A DNA stretch of 64,000 nt from Hyphomicrobiales bacterium (lineage in GTDB: Bacteria; Pseudomonadota; Alphaproteobacteria; Rhizobiales; Rhizobiaceae): positions 22,930 to 86,929 of the forward strand of contig PAPH01000052.1 of the NCBI GenBank assembly GCA_002709005.1, given 5' to 3'. The translations under genes and the position numbers were made by a program. Below the pieces are notes generated by a model. The model had not been told where the DNA came from. It was given only the letters and a program-made list of their open reading frames with translations, and did no database searches. Shown here in pieces: positions 57,699 to 63,796 of this stretch (its first letter is position 1; the number at the start of each line of letters is the position of its first letter).

Positions 57699-58342
57699 TT
57701 CGCAATTTTTACTTACAGGTGTTTATCACCACCATAGAGTATCACGTTTCTACACTAAACGGCAGCATGAATTATGCCGAAATCGGTAAAATAAGCAATT
57801 ATGGGCAATCCCTGCTTTTCGGAGCCGCATCGCATAAGCGGCTTCTTCTGCCCTCCGTGGTTCTGAGCGCAAGGACTTGCCAGCTTGCTGGCGCGCCAGC
57901 GTCCCTGCGCTCACGGCTCTGGATGGCAGACGATGCCCGCCGGATGTGGAATACGAGAAGCAAGGAAGCACTCCCAGCTTTTTGGTGAGCGGAGCACCTG
58001 AATGGCCAGAGGGATGCAACGGGAGAGCGCAGCGTCTCCCTTGCCAAGCAGGTTTTGTCTTACAAAACACAGCTTGCCTTTTCACCGCTCCATCCAGGCA
58101 ACTACGCTATAGGTCGGATGCCGGTCGTCTTGAACAAGTAAATTGGCAGCCAGCTAGAACCCCTACTCCCACCCAGCTTAAGCCCGTGGATACTCTGGCG
58201 TTCGGGCTTAATGGACAGGCGCGTGATTGGAGTCGAAGCTGCCCGCGCTAGGCACTTCACGCCGCGCCAAAATCAGGCACCGAGAACCACGAATTTTACT
58301 TGCCATTCAACAGGTTGGATTGGGCGAAAGAGCTAAAAAGGA

Positions 58343-58361
58343 AAATGGTGGGCCCGGAGGG
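58343..58361. repeat. att direct repeat, copy of tRNA-Ile 3' end
   Basis: The 19-bp sequence AAATGGTGGGCCCGGAGGG is identical to 60144-60162, where its last 16 bases are the 3' end of the tRNA-Ile(CAT) gene including CCA. It marks the inner left boundary of the integrated segment. Confidence 0.8.
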
Positions 58362-58398
58362 CCACAGAATTCAATTAAATTCAATAACTTAGAAAATG

Positions 58399-58456
58399 GT
58401 GAGACAATTAGAGCCGCGTTGAATTGTTTTAGCTTTTCATGTCTCTTTGTCTCACC
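58399..58456. repeat. inverted repeat GGTGAGACAA / TTGTCTCACC
   Basis: A perfect 10-bp inverted repeat (58399-58408 and 58447-58456) lies just left of the cassette. A third copy in direct orientation occurs at 60092-60101, just right of it. The hairpin could be a transcription signal or a recombinase site. Confidence 0.55.
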
Positions 58457-58583
58457 TCCTCCCCATTCCAACATCACCTAGCCGCTCTACGGCGCGCTGT
58501 CGCAGTTGTATGGCTGAAGACGCCAACTATAAAAGCGCAGTGCATCTTCTACATGAATTTTCACGTCAACCTTGCAACCGGTG

Positions 58584-59558
58584 ATGGACGTGGACAAACT
58601 TGTCGCTAATATGCCGCTCCAATCTACAATATTTGGCAGAGACAAGCAGATGGCAAAAGATACAACTAAAAAGATACTACAGACCAAGCTGGCAATTTCA
58701 GAAAGATCCTTCAGAACTGGCGAGGACTCGCGCCTTGACATATTGAAGGCCGTGCAAGTTATAAACGATACGTTTAAAACTGCCGCTGAACGACGAGCGC
58801 CCGCTGGAGAGAAGGTAGTAGAATGCAGGAGCTATCGCAGCGAAGGCGATATCGTCGGTTTGCATCTTGTAGCTTACATCCCAGACGATAGCGTCGGCAT
58901 TGTTCCACACAATGCGGAAGATTTGTCGCTCCTCGCACCACCAAAAGACTCGGATTTTTTGGATGGAGAATTAATGGCGCTTATTGCCGAAGAAGCAATA
59001 ATCTTCTGCCGGCTAGGCCTCTTCGAAAGCGCCTTAAACAGCTACATTCAACACCTCGGCCCGCAGGCTAAGCTCGACAAGGAGGATGCATCGTTTCTCT
59101 TTAAGAACCGAACCGATGTCGACAAACTGAGGTTGATTGAGGAAGCTGGCGTAGCTTCCATTCGCTTTGACGGGGTGGCAAACGCCGCTGCCGTTAGTCA
59201 CGGTAAGGTGGATGATTTCATCGGCAATGTCTGGAGCGAGATTAAAGCACTAGCATATGCGGATGCGAGCCCGGAGCGCGACATAGAGAATTTGAAGGTT
59301 GAGGTCTTCTTGAAGTTCGACAAGCGGTCCGGCACCCAGATCGACCAGGAAGAGATCCAAGAGGTCGCTGAACACATCGCAGATGCGGACGATGGCTTTG
59401 TCATAAAGACACTAGACAACCGAACAATCCGCCCGACCGACGTGCTGCTCAATAAAACCATTTCAGTTCAGCGGTATGGGAAATCCGTAGCCTTCAACGA
59501 CATTTTCGCCGAAATGCTGGAATACTATCAAGAGTTGACAGCACCTGGAGACGAATAA
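58584..59558 (+). CDS. cassette protein A, unknown function
   Basis: A soluble acidic protein of about 324 residues that I do not recognise. It has no signal peptide or helix-spanning segment. A long alpha/beta-looking N-terminal half (VVECRSYRSEGDIVGLHLVAYIPDDSVGIVP) is followed by LMALIAEEAIIFCRLGLFESALNSYI and a C-terminal half rich in acidic helices (IDQEEIQEVAEHIADADDGFVIKTLDNRTIRPTDVLL). No catalytic motif stands out. It is AT-richer than the chromosome. One base separates its stop from the next start, so the two proteins are translationally coupled and likely partners. The start is uncertain: TTG 58572, ATG 58584, 58611 or 58650. Confidence 0.72.
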   Translation: MDVDKLVANMPLQSTIFGRDKQMAKDTTKKILQTKLAISERSFRTGEDSRLDILKAVQVINDTFKTAAERRAPAGEKVVECRSYRSEGDIVGLHLVAYIPDDSVGIVPHNAEDLSLLAPPKDSDFLDGELMALIAEEAIIFCRLGLFESALNSYIQHLGPQAKLDKEDASFLFKNRTDVDKLRLIEEAGVASIRFDGVANAAAVSHGKVDDFIGNVWSEIKALAYADASPERDIENLKVEVFLKFDKRSGTQIDQEEIQEVAEHIADADDGFVIKTLDNRTIRPTDVLLNKTISVQRYGKSVAFNDIFAEMLEYYQELTAPGDE

Positions 59559-59559
59559 G

Positions 59560-60057
59560 ATGGCGGGAAAATTCGACCGCATCATTCCATTGGGCTACGG
59601 GTTATTCGCAGCGGCAGCTGGAATCGTTGCTGCGTGTTACGGAAGTCACCTCATACATGACAACGAGGCGGCTCAGAATGTGATAGTCACCGTCTTTTCC
59701 ATATTAGCTGGCTTTTTGATTGCCATAATGACGCTCTTAGGAGACCAGTCAGTCCTTCCAGGCTCATGGCGCATCGCTGAACAAAGTAAAATATCAATAA
59801 AATCAAAACTAACAAGACAAAAATGGTTGTTTTATTGCTACCTCGTAACGCTAAGCCTCATTTTTATAAACACACTCATTGAAGCGAAATACCCTTGCGC
59901 AAGCCTTTATTTAGAACGTCTCTACTTTGGGTTCGCGACGACCTCATTCATTTTGTCGTTCAAGCTCCCATCTACTCTCATGTCTGTTCAAACAGATCGG
60001 ATTGAAGCAGTGATCAGCGCGCGGAGAGCGAGCGCTTCAAAGCTGGATAAGAACTGA
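59560..60057 (+). CDS. cassette protein B, four-helix membrane protein
   Basis: A 165-residue membrane protein with four predicted helices: about 9-30 (LGYGLFAAAAGIVAACYGSHL), 38-62 (NVIVTVFSILAGFLIAIMTLL), 88-108 (WLFYCYLVTLSLIFINTLIEA) and 122-142 (LYFGFATTSFILSFKLPSTLM). A basic loop (KISIKSKLTRQK) separates the pairs and the tail is charged. I do not recognise the family. The first gene's last codons provide GGAGA as the ribosome-binding site. A small membrane partner next to a soluble sensor is a frequent plan in phage-defence systems, where the membrane protein damages the envelope; here that is only analogy. Confidence 0.74.
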   Translation: MAGKFDRIIPLGYGLFAAAAGIVAACYGSHLIHDNEAAQNVIVTVFSILAGFLIAIMTLLGDQSVLPGSWRIAEQSKISIKSKLTRQKWLFYCYLVTLSLIFINTLIEAKYPCASLYLERLYFGFATTSFILSFKLPSTLMSVQTDRIEAVISARRASASKLDKN

Positions 60058-60066
60058 TGCATTGTA

Positions 60067-60083
60067 AGGGGGTTCGAGTCCTC
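60067..60083 (+). repeat. orphan tRNA T-arm fragment
   Basis: GGGGGTTCGAGTCC occurs on the plus strand at about 60069-60082, identical to the T-arm of the tRNA-Ile(CAT) gene that lies on the minus strand 65 bases away. It has no acceptor or anticodon partner here, so it is a fragment, probably left by an earlier recombination event. Confidence 0.5.
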
Positions 60084-60091
60084 AATTAAAA

Positions 60092-60101
60092 GGTGAGACA
60101 A
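60092..60101. repeat. third copy of GGTGAGACAA
   Basis: Direct copy of the 10-bp repeat at 58399-58408; the two enclose the cassette. Confidence 0.5.
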
Positions 60102-60143
60102 AAAACCTAAAATAGCACTTTAAAAACAAGCGCTTAAAAACTT

Positions 60144-60162
60144 AAATGGTGGGCCCGGAGGG
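60144..60162. repeat. att direct repeat in tRNA-Ile 3' end
   Basis: Identical over 19 bp to 58343-58361. Bases 60147-60162 are the encoded CCA, discriminator, acceptor strand and first T-arm bases of the tRNA on the minus strand; 60144-60146 lie just beyond the tRNA. Integration here keeps the tRNA functional, as is usual. Confidence 0.8.
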
Positions 60163-60223
60163 ACTCGAACCCCCAACCAAGCGGTTATGAGCCGCCGGCT
60201 CTGACCAATTGAGCTACAGGCCC
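60147..60223 (-). tRNA. tRNA-Ile(CAT), lysidine type
   Basis: A 77-nt tRNA with encoded CCA. GGGCCTG / CAGG-type acceptor strands, the D-arm AGCTCAATTGGTCAGAGC, the anticodon loop CTCATAA (CAT at 60187-60189) and the T-arm GGGGGTTCGAGTCCC are intact. The anticodon-stem context GGCGGCTCATAACCGCTTGG resembles E. coli tRNA-Ile2, not elongator or initiator tRNA-Met, so the wobble C is expected to become lysidine (by TilS) and read AUA. It is the attachment site of the adjacent island. Confidence 0.93.
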
Positions 60224-60430
60224 GAAAACGGCGGGAGCCGTCCGGGAATTCGCGGGACAGGAGAGGGACAGCCCCCTGCGCACCGGCAAGCCGGTTGCCC
60301 TCCCCGCGAAGGCCGTTTGCGGATTTAGACGAAAAGCGCCACGCGGACAAGGTTGGCCGCGCCGCATTCCGCCCACAATCGAACGCCAAGACGTAGACCC
60401 TGTTCGAACCGGCATCCAAGGAGGATCTTC

Positions 60431-61198
60431 ATGCCGTCATCCCGTTTCGCCCGCCGTCCGCTCATGCTCGCTCTCGCCCTGTCGACGGCAGGCCTGGCGC
60501 CGCTCGCGACCCCCGCCTTCGTCGCGCCGGCAGCGGCCGCCGAGGATGCGGCGAAGGTCGCCACCATCTCGGTCTCCGCCGAGGGAACGGCCAGTGCCGT
60601 GCCCGACATGGCGGTCATCAACCTGACGGTGTTGAGGGAAGCCGATACCGCGCGCGAGGCGCTTGACGCCAATACCGCCGCGATGAACGAAGTTCTGGGC
60701 GCGCTCAAGGAGGACGGCATCGAGGACCGCGACATCCAGACCTCGAATTTCTCCATCCAGCCGCGCTGGGTTTACCCGAAGAGCGACGACGGCTCGCAGA
60801 CGCCGACGATTTCCGGCTATCAGGTAACCAACGGCCTGACCGTGCGTATCCGCAATCTCGAACGGGTGGGCGACATTCTCGACGCCTCGGTGACCCTTGG
60901 CGTCAACCAAGGCGGACAGATCGCGTTCACCAACGACAAGCCGGACGAAACCATTTCGGCCGCCCGCAAGAACGCGGTGACGAATGCGCGAAAGAAGGCC
61001 GAGGAAATGGCCGAGGCCGCGGGGGTCAAGCTCGGCCGCATCACCTCGATGTCCGAACAGTCCTACGCCAACCCGCCCATGCCGATGGCGCGCATGGACA
61101 TGATGAAGGTTCAGGCCGAATCCGCGCCTGTCCCGGTGGCGGCGGGCGAAAACCAGTACAGCGTCTCGGTGCAGATGACGTTCGAACTCGAGCAGTAG
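60431..61198 (+). CDS. SIMPL domain (DUF541) periplasmic protein
   Basis: A 255-residue exported protein with a signal peptide of about 38 residues (LMLALALSTAGLAPLATPAFVAPAAAAEDA) and a SIMPL/DUF541 fold (KVATISVSAEGTASAVPDMAVINLTVLREADTAREALDANTAAMNEV, then TSNFSIQPRW and ISGYQVTNGLTVRIRNLERVGDILDA). Relatives such as E. coli YggE are linked to oxidative-stress protection. AGGAGG lies about six bases before the ATG at 60431. A terminator follows directly. Confidence 0.92.
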   Translation: MPSSRFARRPLMLALALSTAGLAPLATPAFVAPAAAAEDAAKVATISVSAEGTASAVPDMAVINLTVLREADTAREALDANTAAMNEVLGALKEDGIEDRDIQTSNFSIQPRWVYPKSDDGSQTPTISGYQVTNGLTVRIRNLERVGDILDASVTLGVNQGGQIAFTNDKPDETISAARKNAVTNARKKAEEMAEAAGVKLGRITSMSEQSYANPPMPMARMDMMKVQAESAPVPVAAGENQYSVSVQMTFELEQ

Positions 61199-61219
61199 GG
61201 TTTCAGCACCCCAAACGTG

Positions 61220-61256
61220 AAAAACCCCGGCGTCCAGCGGACACCGGGGTTTTTGT
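61220..61256 (+). terminator. rho-independent terminator
   Basis: AAAAACCCCGG-GTCC pairs with GGAC-CCGGGGTTTTT around a short loop with one mismatch and runs into T-rich sequence. It ends the SIMPL gene and, being symmetric, probably also the secreted-protein gene from the other strand. Confidence 0.88.
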
Positions 61257-61272
61257 TTGGGCAGACAGCCGG

Positions 61273-61638
61273 TCAGCGGCGCGCGATCACCGGGCAGCCG
61301 CGGTCGTTGGCGAAGATGGCGCCCGACGGACGGCCGAACTTGTAGCCGCGGACCTTGACCGTGCGACGGTCGACATCAACGACGCGGGCCTTGTGGATCC
61401 CCATGCTGCGTGCCTTGTTGAGGGCCTGACCGGGCGCGCAGATACCACCTCGATTGTGCTTGTTCCAGCCACCGCGATTGTCGTGCCGGTTGTGATGGCC
61501 GCTGCGGAAATCATTGCCGCCACCGTTCACGACGATGGAGAAGCCGGCATTGGCGGCCGAAGCGCTCGGTGTGGCGGCGGCGAGGCCGGCGACGGCGAGC
61601 GAAGCGGCAAGGATGGTGGTCTTGAGGAAGTTTTTCAT
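61273..61638 (-). CDS. small secreted basic protein, paralogue 1
   Basis: A 121-residue exported protein with a 28-residue signal peptide (ending SASAANA), a Gly/His/Asn-rich middle (NGGGNDFRSGHHNRHDNRGGWNKHNRGG) and a conserved basic C-terminal module of about 55 residues: CAPGQALNKARSMGIHKARVV ... FANDRGCPVIARR. The two cysteines bracket the module and probably form a disulfide. AAGGAG lies seven bases before the ATG at 61638. The next gene on the same strand encodes a paralogue. I do not recognise the family, and no enzyme motif is visible. Confidence 0.85.
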   Translation of the reverse strand: MKNFLKTTILAASLAVAGLAAATPSASAANAGFSIVVNGGGNDFRSGHHNRHDNRGGWNKHNRGGICAPGQALNKARSMGIHKARVVDVDRRTVKVRGYKFGRPSGAIFANDRGCPVIARR

Positions 61639-61721
61639 GGTCATTCTCCTTGGGGGCTGACGGTAACGGTCTGTCTCTTTGCAGGTTCCCGACCGGCTCT
61701 CCCGATCGATTGATCTCACCC

Positions 61722-61762
61722 TAGTCCCCCTCGCCTGAACCCAATCCGAAAGCCTCGTTCAT
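61722..61762 (-). promoter_or_regulatory. shared upstream element, copy 1
   Basis: On the minus strand, ATGAACG-N2-GCTTTCGG, then GGTTCAG, eight bases, and GACTA, starting 84 bases upstream of the paralogue 1 start codon. The same blocks with the same spacing occur upstream of paralogue 2, which makes it a likely activator site and promoter. Confidence 0.55.
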
Positions 61763-61814
61763 CAAGCATTCACTCATGGACGATCGGCGCCAGTGCCCGA
61801 GTGCCCTGGTCCGG

Positions 61815-61853
61815 AACAAAAAAGTGACCCCGGAGTGGGCAGACTCCGGGGTC
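61815..61853 (-). terminator. rho-independent terminator
   Basis: GACCCCGGAGT and ACTCCGGGGTC pair perfectly around a 6-base loop; on the minus strand ACTTTTTTGTT follows. It ends the paralogue 2 transcript before the promoter of paralogue 1. Confidence 0.9.
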
Positions 61854-61902
61854 GTCGTGACCCCGCACGCATGACGCGGGGCCTCGAGGGGAAGTGGATC
61901 GG

Positions 61903-62283
61903 TTACCGGACCGCGATAACCGGGCAACGCCAGCTATTGGCGAAGACGGCGCGGACGCGGTGACCGTGCTTGCGCCCGGCGACGCGGACGATGCGGTGGT
62001 TCATGCCGACGACGCGGGCATGGCGGATGCCCATGTGACGGGCCTTGCGAACCGCCTGCTGCGGGCCGCAGGCGCCGCGGCGATGGCCGCGATCCCAGCG
62101 GTCGTACCCGCGGCGATGGCCGCGATGACCATAATGGCCGTGGCCGCCGCCACCGACGGTGATGGAGAAACCGCCGGAGGCGGCGGAGGCGCTCGACGCC
62201 GTGGCAGCCGTGGTGGCGAAGCCTGCGGCGGCGAGCGAAATGGCGATGACTGCGGTACGTGCGGTCTTGGCGATTGAGTTCAT
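61903..62283 (-). CDS. small secreted basic protein, paralogue 2
   Basis: A 126-residue exported protein with a signal peptide of about 36 residues, a Gly/His/Arg-rich middle (GGGGHGHYGHRGHRRGYDRWDRGHRRG) and the same C-terminal module as its neighbour: CGPQQAVRKARHMGIRHARVV ... FANSWRCPVIAVR. Conserved pattern between the two: C-x3-QA-x2-KAR-x-MGI-x2-ARVV, then FAN-x3-CPVIA-x-R. It has its own promoter element and terminator, so the pair arose by duplication of a whole transcription unit. The His-rich region might bind metal. The function is unknown. Confidence 0.85.
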   Translation of the reverse strand: MNSIAKTARTAVIAISLAAAGFATTAATASSASAASGGFSITVGGGGHGHYGHRGHRRGYDRWDRGHRRGACGPQQAVRKARHMGIRHARVVGMNHRIVRVAGRKHGHRVRAVFANSWRCPVIAVR

Positions 62284-62375
62284 TGTTTCTCTCCTTCCGT
62301 GGGGCTCTCCCGCCCCGGTAATGCCCCGGTCACGACCGGCAACCGTTGCCGTGTGCCGATCGATGGGATGGAAGA

Positions 62376-62416
62376 TAGTCGAGAGCGTCTGAACCGAACC
62401 CGAAAGCGGCGTTCAT
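62376..62416 (-). promoter_or_regulatory. shared upstream element, copy 2
   Basis: On the minus strand, ATGAACG-N2-GCTTTCGG, then GGTTCAG, eight bases, and GACTA, starting 93 bases upstream of the paralogue 2 start codon. It matches copy 1 at most positions with identical spacing, while surrounding sequence differs. Confidence 0.55.
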
Positions 62417-62498
62417 GTGGGGTTCAGGAAAATCGGCAGGGAGTGGGAAGGAGAGTTGGTCGGGGCGTTTCAGCCTGCGCGGAACCGCAGGCCATCCA

Positions 62499-63638
62499 TC
62501 AAAACGCCGGGAAGCCCCTTGCCTGCCATTCGGTGCGGGGGATGGGGTCGCCGACCTCGATCGCGAAGGAGACCACGCGGCGGACGTCGGGGTCGACCTC
62601 GCAGCGGAAGGCGAGGTTGAACCAGGCGCCGCCGGCACGGAACGCGCCGTCATGCACCTCGATCGCCGTCCCCTCGCCCAGCCGGTAGGCCGGCAGCAGG
62701 TCGGGCCAGTAGGCGGGCGTGCCGTTGCGGAGTTGCTCGCGCAGTTCGGTTGCACAGAGATCGGCACCACGGTCGCCACGCGACATGTTGGCAATCGCCG
62801 TGGTGGCAGCGGGCGTGCCGGTAGCCTCGGTCGAAAACAGCCGTTTCGCCTCCGGAAGCGTGGCATTGGGCGCAACAGAGATGCGCGGCGCATCCTCGGG
62901 CCGCGCCGAGGGCGTGGGCACGTCCGCCGTCAGTTCCTCGAACGGGCTGGCGATGTCTTCCGGGACGTCCTCGACCAGACCACCGTCCTCGGCCGAATTG
63001 CCTTCGACCTGTTCGCGCGGGCCGGAATTCTCCTCGCCGAATTCGAAGACCGGACGCAGCGTATCCATCGGGTCGCTTGCCTGCTCCTCACCCTCTGCCG
63101 GCTGCGGCGCCTGTTCGGGTTGCGCGGGCTCTTCGGGCTGCTCGGGTTCGGCTTGCTGTTCAGGCACCGGCTGTTCTTCCGGCTCCGGCTGTTCGGGCTC
63201 CGGCTCCGGTTCGGGGGCGGCTTCCTCGGGCTGCGGCTCTTCCGCCTCGGGTTCCTGGACTTCCGGTTCCTGGGGTGCGGGCGGCTCTGCCTCCGGTTCC
63301 TCGGGCGCCTGTTCCTCCTCGGCCTGCTCCGGCTCCGGCGGGGTCTCCTCCGGCTGTTCCGCCTCGGGCTCTTCTTGCTCGACGGTTTTCTGTTCCTCGA
63401 CCTGCTCCTGGGGCGGTTCGGCCTGCTCTTCGGGCGGCGGGACGATCTCGACGTCGACCACCGGCTCGTCCGGCGCCTTGTTTTCCGGAACCGGCAGCGT
63501 GATCAGCAGGATGGCGCCGACGATCAGATGCGCGGCCAGCGAAGCGGGCAGCCCCCAGCGCAGCATCCGCGCGCGCTTTTCGTCCGGGCTCGTGGCCCTG
63601 CCGTCTTCTATGTCGCCGACATCCATGCCCGACCTCAT
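62499..63638 (-). CDS. DUF930 protein with TonB-like architecture
   Basis: A 379-residue inner-membrane-anchored protein. One helix (LPASLAAHLIVGAILLITLPV, about 29-49) is followed by a Pro/Glu repeat region of about 130 residues (EPEAEPPAPQEPEVQEPEAEEPQPEE) that could span the periplasm, as in TonB or TolA. The globular C-terminus (CATELREQLRNGTPAYWPDLLPAYRLGEGTAIEVHDGAFRAGGAWFNLAFRCEVD) is a DUF930 domain of unknown function. AGGGAG precedes the ATG at 63638. It lies between the secreted proteins and rpoD; no ExbB or ExbD genes are nearby. Confidence 0.83.
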   Translation of the reverse strand: MRSGMDVGDIEDGRATSPDEKRARMLRWGLPASLAAHLIVGAILLITLPVPENKAPDEPVVDVEIVPPPEEQAEPPQEQVEEQKTVEQEEPEAEQPEETPPEPEQAEEEQAPEEPEAEPPAPQEPEVQEPEAEEPQPEEAAPEPEPEPEQPEPEEQPVPEQQAEPEQPEEPAQPEQAPQPAEGEEQASDPMDTLRPVFEFGEENSGPREQVEGNSAEDGGLVEDVPEDIASPFEELTADVPTPSARPEDAPRISVAPNATLPEAKRLFSTEATGTPAATTAIANMSRGDRGADLCATELREQLRNGTPAYWPDLLPAYRLGEGTAIEVHDGAFRAGGAWFNLAFRCEVDPDVRRVVSFAIEVGDPIPRTEWQARGFPAF

Positions 63639-63722
63639 AATCTCCCTTTCAGGTGGTGCGAAATCAACTTGTCGCAAGTCGGGCAAATCGGGCACGGAAA
63701 GAAATTCCGGAGCTATCGAAAT

Positions 63723-63749
63723 GAAAAACCCGGGCATTTCCACCCGGGT
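63723..63749 (-). terminator. rho-independent terminator of rpoD
   Basis: ACCCGGG and CCCGGGT pair around an 8-base loop, followed on the minus strand by TTTTTCAT. It lies 48 bases after the rpoD stop. Confidence 0.82.
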
Positions 63750-63796
63750 CTTGATCTCGCATGACGGTGACGCCGCGGCGCGCGGGCTCGCCCGCC

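Larger units (their letters stand above)
57699..58571. other. hairpin-rich stretch without a convincing gene; candidate structured RNA
   Basis: No frame here has credible coding features. Inverted repeats are dense: 57823-57843 (AGCCGC/GCGGCT), 57864-57913 (TGAGCGCA-GGAC with GTCC-TGCGCTCA, one mismatch), 57984-57998 (GGTG/CACC), 58021-58040 (GGGAGA/TCTCCC), 58045-58076 (CAAGC and GTTTTGT with ACAAAAC and GCTTG), 58178-58211 (TTAAGCCCG/CGGGCTTAA), and CTCTGG at 57917-57922 can pair with CCAGAG at 58006-58011, enclosing part of the series. Together they look like a folded RNA of up to about 400 nt, on either strand. A decayed mobile element is the main alternative. The right end contains the inner att copy. 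Confidence 0.45.
57213..60162. mobile_element. AT-rich island integrated at tRNA-Ile(CAT)
   Basis: Base composition falls sharply just after the diguanylate cyclase gene and recovers after the tRNA gene. The 3' end of the tRNA, 16 nt including CCA, plus three bases beyond it (AAATGGTGGGCCCGGAGGG) occurs exactly at 60144-60162 and at 58343-58361; a shorter match (AAAATGGTGG) occurs at 57213-57222, at the composition break. Duplication of a tRNA 3' end is the footprint of tyrosine-recombinase integration. The inner unit (about 1.8 kb) carries the two-gene cassette, the outer unit a GNAT gene and a hairpin-rich stretch. No integrase is present, so the element is either a remnant or moved in trans. 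The left boundary is less certain than the rest. Confidence 0.68.

Noticed and set aside
57750..58085. 111-codon minus-strand open frame in the island
   Set aside because: It runs straight through several inverted repeats, is rich in Arg/Ala/Ser with no fold signature and has no ribosome-binding site. A structured RNA or repeat explains it better, though it may be annotated as a hypothetical protein elsewhere.
58227..58481. 84-codon open frame across the inner att copy
   Set aside because: It starts with TTG, lacks a ribosome-binding site and spans the integration repeat and a hairpin.
58584..60057. Direct naming of the cassette as Kiwa (kwaA/kwaB)
   Set aside because: Sizes and the four-helix partner agree, but gene order is reversed and I cannot see a DUF4868 signature, so the name would be unsupported.
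60147..60223. Calling the CAT tRNA a methionine tRNA
   Set aside because: Its anticodon-stem context follows tRNA-Ile2, and acceptor features differ from elongator and initiator tRNA-Met.
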